From: Sipunculus nudus
Taxonomy: Eukaryota > Annelida > Sipuncula > Golfingiida > Sipunculidae
DNA: 64,000 bases
Direction: 5' to 3'
NCBI GenBank assembly: GCA_026874595.1
Contig: CM049310.1
Coordinates: 75,943,056-76,007,055, forward strand
Each line of letters starts with the position of its first letter. The stretch's first letter is position 1. The notes beneath the pieces are model-generated. The model was not told where the DNA came from, made no database searches, and saw only the letters and a program-made list of their open reading frames with translations. The position numbers and the translations under genes are program-made. Shown here piece by piece: positions 1 to 9,800 of this stretch.

Positions 1-353
1 TAAACCAGTGAATGGACTATGCGGCACAGTACTGAAGGTCATAACACATTAATATAGGTCACACCGAAGAAACGGTTCATGAATTTTACTTAAATGTGAC
101 ACACAAGTCTGTAGTGTGAATGTCTCAAAGAGATTGAATTCTGGTGAAAATCTCTGTGTAAATAAGCCAATGTGAGTGCTTCATGGTTTTGACAGGACTG
201 TTTACCTGTAGAGGTTACAAAATGTAATCATAGAACCATCTAGGAAGTGCAGTTCATGACATGATATCACTGCCCAAAATTGACATGACATGACATCACT
301 GTCTATAATGGAGTGAACGTTGAATGCACATATTTTATCACTGCATTCCCCAT

Positions 354-711
354 CATCACCCATCAATGTGTTATTAAAGTACTCATCACCCATCAATGTG
401 TTAAGTACTCATCACCCATCAATGTGTTAAGTACTCATCACCCATCAATGTGTTAAGTACTCATCACCCATCAATGTGTTATTAAAGTACTCATCACCCA
501 TCAATGTGTTATTAAAGTACTCATCACCCATCAATGTGTTAAGTACTCATCACTCATCAATGTGTTATTAAAGTACTCATCACTCATCAATGTGTTATTA
601 AAGTACTCATCACCCATCAATGTGTTAAGTATTCATCACCCATCAATGTGTTAGGTACTCATCACCCATCAATGTGTTAAGTACTCATCACCCAATGTGT
701 TCAGTACTCAC
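354..711. repeat. Minisatellite with 26-bp and 30-bp unit variants, in TADA1 intron 7
   Basis: About 13 copies of a unit around CATCACCCATCAATGTGTTA...GTACT. Short units are 26 bp; long units carry an extra ATTA and are 30 bp. The order is roughly long, three short, two long, short, two long, then short. The array abuts the splice donor of TADA1 exon 7, and the donor itself resembles the unit. Confidence 0.9.
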
Positions 712-842
712 CTCTACTGCTCTCATGACAAGGCTTACTGCTTGGTCCTGGATGTCTTCCAACCCCAGATCCCATGCAGACACGATCATCCGCCCATGGA
801 CCATCCCAATGTCTGGTAACAGCAGCTCACGGGAAGCAAAAG
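712..842 (-). CDS. TADA1: TADA1 coding exon 7 (start of histone fold)
   Basis: Acceptor CTGTTTGCAG, donor GTGAGT. It reads FASRELLLPDIGMVHGRMI, then VSAWDLGLEDIQDQAVSLVM and RAVE. This corresponds to the family's MLP-x3-Q-x-EGRMIV-x-AYEHGLD region, where the histone fold begins. It ends in phase 0. No following exon is recognisable between 1 and 711, so the rest lies outside the window. Confidence 0.9.
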
Positions 843-3800
843 CTGCAAACAGAGGGAGGATGACATTAAGACAGAAGGTCTGGATTTCAGTGACTAAGGC
901 TGACTTATGAAACTGTTTCCTGATACCTACATTAGTAAAATATGACGAGCAAAATTGTGACCTGTAAATAACAGACAGAATAACGGACAGAAAAATGTGT
1001 GGCAAATATGCTTGCAAAATCTCATTCCAGTAAATGGCAAAAGACCCAGTGGTTTTAAGGTTCACTTGGAAGATATTGTGAAATACTGCACAATTATAAC
1101 AGCCTGTTATTATAAACTAAAGTGTGATGTGAAATATGATACAGACATAGTCAAGTGTAAACCAGAGCAATATTAAAGTTGAACTAGATGTGTCGGAACG
1201 ACACAAATGCCCCCGCTTGGGGCAAATTAGAAACATTTCTTAAAATTTGTAAATTTTTTTAAGTTCAGGAGGTGTCGTATGGTCAAAAGGAGGTCAACAA
1301 GGGCAAAATGCAAACTCCATTTGTAACGGGTCATTATCAAGCAACACATCAAAAATCAGGACAGTACCTGCAGGCACTGTGAAAAAAAGCCCATACATGT
1401 GCATTTTTCATAAAAATTTCTGTCCTTCATGAAATTTTCTATGTTTAGGATCTGTCATATGGTCAAAAATAGGTCAACTGGGATGAAACGTGAACTCAAT
1501 TTGTAAGTGGTCATTATGCACCAACAGACCAAACATTAGCCCAGTATCTGTAAGCATTGCATTGAGAAACTAGAATATTAGCAAAAGCTGATAATCAGTT
1601 ATAAATTTAAATTGGAGAGGTATGTACCATGTTTCTTAACAATCCACCAAATGCTTCATGAGAAATAAGCTCCTAAGTTTTTTTCTATACTAAGCTCTGT
1701 GACCTTGAAAAGTAGGTCAAGATCACCCAACTTTGAACTTGACCAAGATTTTGTAAATATCATGCAATAGCACTGAAGAAATGAAGTTCCTGTGTTGAAT
1801 ACCTTTGGAGATACCCTTCACAAAAGGCCAAAATTGAAAAATCCAATAAAAATTCATTAAAAAATCAGAAATTGTAGGTGGTGCCACCAAAATTGTGCAG
1901 CACGCACAGACCATCATTCCAAATGATCATAGTAAGTTTTGTGAGAATCCACACAATGGTTCCTGAGATATAAGCTTCTGAGTGTTTTTGTATAATCAGC
2001 TCTAAAACCAAGAAAGTCAAGGTCAAGGTCACCCATCTTTGCACTTGACCAAGATTTTGTTGATTTACATCTTCACTGATGAAATAAAATTCCAAAGGTG
2101 AATCCTTTTAGAGATATCCCGCTCACAAGGCGTACATGTGTATTTGTCATGAAAATTTCTATTTTTCATGAAATTTTCTAAGTTTAGGAGCTGCTAAACA
2201 GTAAAAAGTAGGTCAACCGTGACGAAACTCGATCTGTGGGCGGTCATTATCAGCCCACACACCAAAAATCAGGCCAATATCTGCAGACATTGTGAAAAGA
2301 AATACATACATGTGTAATTGTCATGAAAATTTCTATTTTTCATGAAATTTTCTAAGTTAAGGAGACGTAAAACAGTCAAAAGTAGGTCAACCAGGACAAA
2401 CATGAACTCAAACTGTAACTTGTAAATATCTGCCAACACATCAAATATCAGGCCAATATCTGCAGGCATTGCGAAAAAAAGTCCATACATGTGTAATTGT
2501 CATGAAAATTTCTATTTTTCATGAAATTTTCTACGTTTAGGAGCTGTTAAACAGTAAAAAGTATGTCAACCAGGATGAAACACGAACTCGACCTGTAACT
2601 GGTCATTATCTGCCTACACACCAAAAATCAGGCCAATATCTGCAGGCATTGCGAAAAAAAGTCTGTGCATGTGTATTTGTCATGAAAATTTCTATTTTTC
2701 ATGAAATTTTCTAAGTTTAGGAGCCGTAAACAGGTCAAAATTAGGTCAACAAGGACGAAACACGAACTGGATCTGTAACTGGTCATTATCTGCCCACACA
2801 CCAAAAATTAGTCCAATATCTGTAGGCATTGCGAAAAAAAGTCGGTACATGTGTATATGTGATGAAAATTTCTATTTTTCATGAAATTTTCTAAGTTTAG
2901 GAGCCGTAAAAATGTCAAAAGTAGGTCAACCGGGATGACCACACACCAAAAATCAGGCCATTATCTGCAGGCATTGCGAAGAAAAGTCTGTACAACTGTT
3001 TGATTTCGGAATGACGGAAGGAGGGACACGGGTAAAACTATATGCCCCGGCCACTTTTATGGCGGGGGCATAAAAATTGGGTTTTGGATGCATGTACTTA
3101 ATCACTGTTGGTAAATTATTCAATACCATGAAAAATGTTGAGCAATATAATGAGAAAATTACTATATTGTGTTACAATGAATATAATAAGTTCTGTAGTT
3201 ACATGCATCAAAATCAAAGTAGTCAATGCATGGCATTTTGCATAGATATATCATTATTTAAAGAATGGTAATGATACGTGTCCTGATACAACTGGTGATA
3301 CTTACATATATTTCTTAAGTCTGGCTCTGGTACTTTACTGATCACATGAGGAGCAGGGGACAGTGGGTTGGCAGGGGTGAATCTTGGCTGTAACACAAAG
3401 AGACAATAATGTGATATATCATTCACAGCTATTCCAGGACCATACCTGGCACAGTAGCACACACAGCTGTTTTATGGCAAATTGAGCTACCTGAAATTTA
3501 TGCAAGGTGAAAAAAAAATTAAATTGACATTTAGGAACAAAATAAAGGTTGGTTCTCATGCATTTTTTTTTTAGAAATCATTGCAGGCGGGCATTTTTTT
3601 TACGTTTTGATAAAAATGTCATATGATCATCCCTGGAGAAGCATGATAATAACAGAATTTTTTTTGCTAAATGTAAAAGCACTAATCATAAAGGAAATCT
3701 GATAAAAATTGGATTATTTTATTTTCTTGAAAGATGAAAATCAAAATAAAAAATGTTTATGCAGGGGGTTAAAATTGACACGGGAGGTGCCTGAGAACCA

Positions 3801-6800
3801 TACCTTTTTTCTGGCCTTATCTTTCCTTGCTTTATTTGATCATATCCAAGTGTTGAAAAATAAACCTGAGTATGAAGTGTAGATATAAATATATCATGCA
3901 AATGATCAGTAATTCCATAACTTACTTGTACGCCTGACTTGTCTTGTGTTTTCTTCTTTAACCTTGGTTTTTTTACCACTTTACTGGGGCTTGTCAGCAG
4001 TTTGCTCTGGGTGCTTGACTCTTTGCTCACTGTAGGGTAAAATAAAGCATCAAGTATATACAACTATATATCAAGTTTATGGAAGCTATTATATAAAATC
4101 AAGAGTATATCGAGATTCTGCAAAGCAAATTAACTTGAACACATCCCTCCTAATTACTGCACACTGAGTATTATTAAGTAGAAAAGGATTATAAGTATAA
4201 CATTAACTTAGTGTATTCTATTAATGCTTCTTATTTGTAGCTATTAGCTTTCATAATATATTGTAACTTATGCCTATGTTTGTAAAAGTGGAAGCATGGT
4301 GGTTCCTAGTTATTTGTATAATCTTGTAGATCCTATGTTGCAAGCTAGGCCATAGGACTTTCTTGTGGCACTGTACCGGTACCTGCTGAGCCATCAGGAT
4401 GTTCTGTGACACCCACTCTCATTGATCTGATAACACCCGATCTGGCATAGGGCCAAGAATCAGGCTGATGAGAGCTTGTGTAATCAAACCAACGAGATTG
4501 GGTGTCTGGTTAAATTTAGACTAGATGCACAATGCAATACTAAGCTTACAATGTCTGATTACAATTCTGTGCTCTGTGCGCACCCTGGTGTTCTGGCCCA
4601 GAGAACCTTGTTATACCAAGTAGCTATTATATGAACAATGTCTGAGATGACTGCTGTGTATAACCACTGTGTGAGAAGCGTAAGCTTTGTTAGATACAAT
4701 GTGTTTTTGAGGTATCTTACTTACCCAGACTGGATCCCAGAGACTGACATTTCATCATCAGAGCGAGTAGGAACTGGTTGTGTGCATGAACTGAAAATGA
4801 ATATTTCAGGAATTAAATTATTATGTAAATGAAATTATATCCAATAAACTACACCCTTTTAGATGTTCTAATTGTAATTTATTTACACATTTAAACATAA
4901 CCTGGAATAACTAGAATAAGGGTAGTCGACAAGCGACTACGTGTTTCCGCCAAAATCAGAGTGGAACCGGTGGAGTGAGGCATGGATTGAGTGGCCAGGG
5001 GAAATAGAATGAGGTGTGTTGCATATTAGCATGGATGTCTGTAGCCGAAATGTGTATGTAGGTTGCACCACCTCCCACAAATCCAGAAAGCTGTCCAAGT
5101 TGTATACATATGCAAAATTTTAGGCAGAAAAGTCAAACCACTACATGTATATGAGTGATTTTATCCCACAGCAAACAAACAGATGGACTTGTGCAAAAAT
5201 GGTTGCAGGTGGCCCCTCCAGTTTTGTGTATGATAAAAAGCTATGTGAGATCTATAAACATGCAAAATGTTGGTCCAATCGGTCAAACAGTTCCCGAGAT
5301 ATAAGCTTGGATGTCTGCAGTGTAAACTAAAATGTAGGTGGCGCAACCTGTCATAAAATCAAGAATGCTGGCCAGGATGTATAAATCTGCAAAATTTTAG
5401 GCAGATAATTCAAACAACTACAGAGATATGAGTGATTTTAGCCCACGGCAGACAAACAGATGGATGCTGTGCAAAAATGGTTGCAGGTGCCCCTCCAGTT
5501 TTGTGTATGATAAAAAGCTATGTGAGATCTATACACACGCAAAATTTTGGCCCAATCAGTCAAACAGTTCCCGAGATATGAGCTTGGATGTCTGCAGCGT
5601 AAACTAGAAGGTAGGTGGTGCCACCTGTCATAAAATCAAGAAAGCTGTCCAGGATGTATAAAACTGCAAAATTTTAGGCAGATATGTCAAACTACTGCCG
5701 AGATATGAGTGATATTATCCCATGGCAGACAAACAGACGGATGCTGTGCAAAAATGGTTGCAGGTGGTGCCACCAGTTTTGCGTATGATAAAGAGCTATG
5801 TGAGATCTATACACATGCTAAATTTTGACCCAATCGGTCAATGGGTTCCCGAGATATGAGCTTGGATGTGTGCAGCATGAACATGAATGTAGGTGGTGCC
5901 ACCTGTCATAAAATCAAGAATGCTATCCAGGATGTATATGCATGCTGAATTTCAGGTGAATTAGTCAAACCACTGCAGAAATATGAGTGATTTTAACCCA
6001 AGGCAGATGAACAGATTGACACTGTGCAAACATGGTTGCAGGTAGCGCCACCTTTTTTTATGTATGTTATAAAGCTATCAAAGGGCTACATTTTTATAGA
6101 GTTTTTTTCCTGATCGGTCAAACAGTTCCCGAGATATGTTGGTTTATGTGTGGAAACAGACAAATGGACGCTGGGCAGAGAGGAAAGGTCAGAGGTCAAG
6201 GCCAATTGGTTAGGCACCAGTTCACATGTGACCCGATAATTTGTGTAAGTTTCGGAAAAATCTGTCCAGTAATCTCAGAGAAGTTCTCCGGAAACGAACG
6301 AGGCAGCGGCGGGACGCCGGATGTTGGTCAAAATCAAAGAATCCACAAAACTTCGTTTTGGCAGATACAAATTTATTTTCGCTATTATTATAATAAATCT
6401 ATTGGTGAATAATCTGAACCATATAAAATAATAAAAAATCTTTGCTTTATGTATTTCAAGCTTTATGTTTACTATATTAATTCAATACATAAATTACAAG
6501 AACTGGAGAAGAGACAACAAAACAAATGGGTGATTTATTGCCACTTCATTAAAGCATCACATTTAAGCAGTTTCCTGACAAGTTCTTACTCTAAGATATG
6601 GCCTTGAATTAAACTGGCATTCAGTCTTTTAAAACTGTAAAAACCTCTAACCTCCTATTAATACAACAACTTTCTTACTGTGTTCTGTTGCAATTAACTT
6701 CCTTGCCTCAAGGTCAAAATCTTCTCTGGTCAACTGCAAAATTTAAAAGATCAACAAAGCTGCAAGTGCATATAAAACAATATCATATTCACCCATTATT

Positions 6801-9800
6801 TTCAAACTTCATGAAAATGTAAGAGCCTTTACATTGTGTTCCTGTTTCATTGGAGATCAATACTGGATTAACTGACATTTATTATGGATTATGTAATGGG
6901 CTGTTTATCAGGTACAGTAGGTATATAAATAATCATTAAAAATTGATCTTTGGTGACTTTTATCGTTCAGTCATCGAGCATGATTTTACAACCAATTCCT
7001 ACTTAATACGCCCTTTGGGTATCTTGTGACCTCAGGCCTCATTAAATATGCATGAATTTTGATGAGAAGGTTATTCAGCTGATATACACTATATGTAAAT
7101 ATGTATAATGTGTTTCATGATAATCCATAGGAGTTTTGGTAAGTCACCAAGGTGCCTCCAAAGTGTGGTGACCTCTGACCTCATAAAATATGTATGGATT
7201 TGGCTGGAAATCAATCTTATGCCAGATATTTTTTGTTTAACATTTCTGAAGAGTTTTATCAAAATCCTTAATATTCTTCATAAGTTATTGCAGCGACATC
7301 ACAAAGTAGCCTAGTGACCTGTGACCTTATTAAATATGCTTGAATATAACCCACAGTCAAACTTGGGCAAGATAAGCTGTTGGTAAGCAGTTATGGTGAG
7401 TTTCGTGAAAATCCATCAAAGCCCTGGTAGGTTATTGCGTCAAAACTAAAAGTTAACAGACAGGAGGTGGGTATACCATAATACTCCCCTTATATGACGG
7501 GCGTGTAATAAGGACGAAGAACTTGATCTTTGATACTGAAAAATATTTAACTTACTTTCTGTCTGAACCATGACTTCAGCAAATGCAGATACCTGTAAAA
7601 AAATATTAAGAATGATTAAAAGTGTTTTTTTGTATTTTAGACTTACATTTGTCCAACCAAAGAAAGACATTATCTAAATCCATAACATTCTGTTTGGAAG
7701 ACCATGTTTACTGTTGTTCCTTTTTCAATATAATTACAGACACATGTATAAGAAGGTTTAGAAGATATAATCAATGTATAATCAGTAAAAAACTTGAAAA
7801 CTCATCCAGAAAAGCTTTCTGACAAGTCTGCTTTATGGATATTGTTCTAGATATTTCACCTCACATGAACTCTAACATTTACTTCAATATCAGAATATTT
7901 TATCCATGGAATAGACCAAAGTCCAGCTTGTAAACTCAGAGGAAAAACAGTAAGCCTAAAGTGATAACTGAGGCAGCCATGAACACATGATGTAGTAGGT
8001 AATTATACTGGAATGATAGGCCTTACTTTAAGTATGCAAGTCATACTTGGAAAACTGCATGGCAATGGCCATTTGTCCTTTTGAAATGACATCACTGCAC
8101 AGAGCAAGTAATTTTAAAATTGACTGACTGGTTGATGTGAAATAGATAAGCCTCATTCGGTACTCCTCTGTCGAATCAATTGGCTTCTAGCCTCAGATGT
8201 ACTTAGGGGCTGCCATGGAAAGGAATTCTGGCAAGGGCAAGCGCATGACAGGTCAACTGCACACCTGTTGCGCATTTGAAAGAGCAAATCAATGTATTTT
8301 GTATACAGGTACTGCCAATCCTCACATACTCTACCTTTATAGTTGTAAGTTTTTTTGACAACACTCTTCCAAGAAATATTGGGGGAAATCCCAAGCAAAC
8401 TGATTTGGACCACCCAAGGATACAGTTCACGCCAGGAAATCAACATCAGATGGCATTGTTTGAGGTAACTGTAATAAACTGAAGTTTCTAATTAAATTAC
8501 TGTTGGAACTTGGTCAAATTTGATGTTTTGCAACATAAAAGCCCACATAATATTATTATGGCAAATCAATGTATTCTTTGTAGAAACTGTGATCTTTTCT
8601 TCAGTAGAAATGGCAACGCCATGGATTTTTGGCGAACCTCACAATAATTGGTGGGGTATCATTGGGCCATAGATACATCCAAGACTAGAACCCAATGGAT
8701 TCGGCCGAGGAGTTCTGAATGAGATAAGCCTTGTACAATAAAAGCCTGCTAACAGGCCCACCTGGGCATAGACCTCTTTTCTTGGAAAATATAAGTGGGA
8801 CAATGCACAGGAGCAACTACAGGAGCCCCCGCCCCCTCTTCCCCAAATAGAGAACACCTGGTTATAATCTCTGAACACCCCCCCCCCCCCCTTCCTTTGC
8901 TTGAAATGATAGGGACAAAATCCCTCAGAAAACCTGAAGTTTCTTCACTCCTACAACATATTCCAAAGGATATATTTTCTGAATACAAATATGATTACTG
9001 CTCCGTTTACAGGACTTTATTATTCATAATTGACTATTAAAACTAGAATATCAGCAAAAGCTGATAAAAGCCCTCAGCCAAATGAACAGTGTTTAAAGGT
9101 GGTTACAGTAACAAGTACAAAATATTTGTTGTCATTCAGATGTATATCTGTACATGTTATAAATTTAAATTGGAGAGGTATATACCATGTTTCATAACAA
9201 TCCACCAATTGCTTCCTGAGAAATAAACTCCTAAGTTATTTTCTATTCTAAGCTCTGTGACCTCAATAAGTCAGTCAAAAACACCCATCTTTAAATTTTA
9301 ACAAAATACTGTAAACATGCAATAGCACTGAAAAAATTAAGTTCTTGTGTTGAATACCTTTGGAGATATCCCGCTCAAAATGCCAAGTTTAAAATCCAAT
9401 AAAAATCCATGAAAAATCAGAAACAGTAGGTGGTGCCCCCAAACTTGTGCAGCAGGTACAGACCATCAGTCCCAATGATCATAGTAAGATCCAATGGTTC
9501 CTGAGAAATTAGCTTCAAAGTATTTCTCTGTAATCAGCTCTAAAATGTTGAAAATTAGGTCAAGGTCACCCATCTTTGAACTTGACTAAGATTTTGTCGA
9601 TATACATCATCACCAAAGAATGAAAATTCCTGTGGTGAATCCTTTTATAGATATCCTGCTCACAAGGCCAATTTAAAAATTTGTAAAAAATCAGAAATTG
9701 TAGGTGGCACCACCAAACCTGTGGAGCAGATACAGACTTTCAGTCCAAATGACCATAGTAAGTTTTGTAAAAATCCACCCAATGGTTCCTCAGATATAAG

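Noticed and set aside
1-353. Next TADA1 exon after exon 7 (candidate acceptor CCTCTACAG near 210)
   Set aside because: The sequence after it does not resemble the family's continuation of the histone fold, so the exon is taken to lie outside the window.
8153-8446. Minus-strand frame with exon-like stretch VCEDWQYLYTKYIDLLFQM in TADA1 intron 1
   Set aside because: It looked like a missing TADA1 exon, but exon 1 (11559) joins exon 2 (7592) directly in phase with family-matching sequence, and the candidate has a weak GTGTGC donor and no family similarity.
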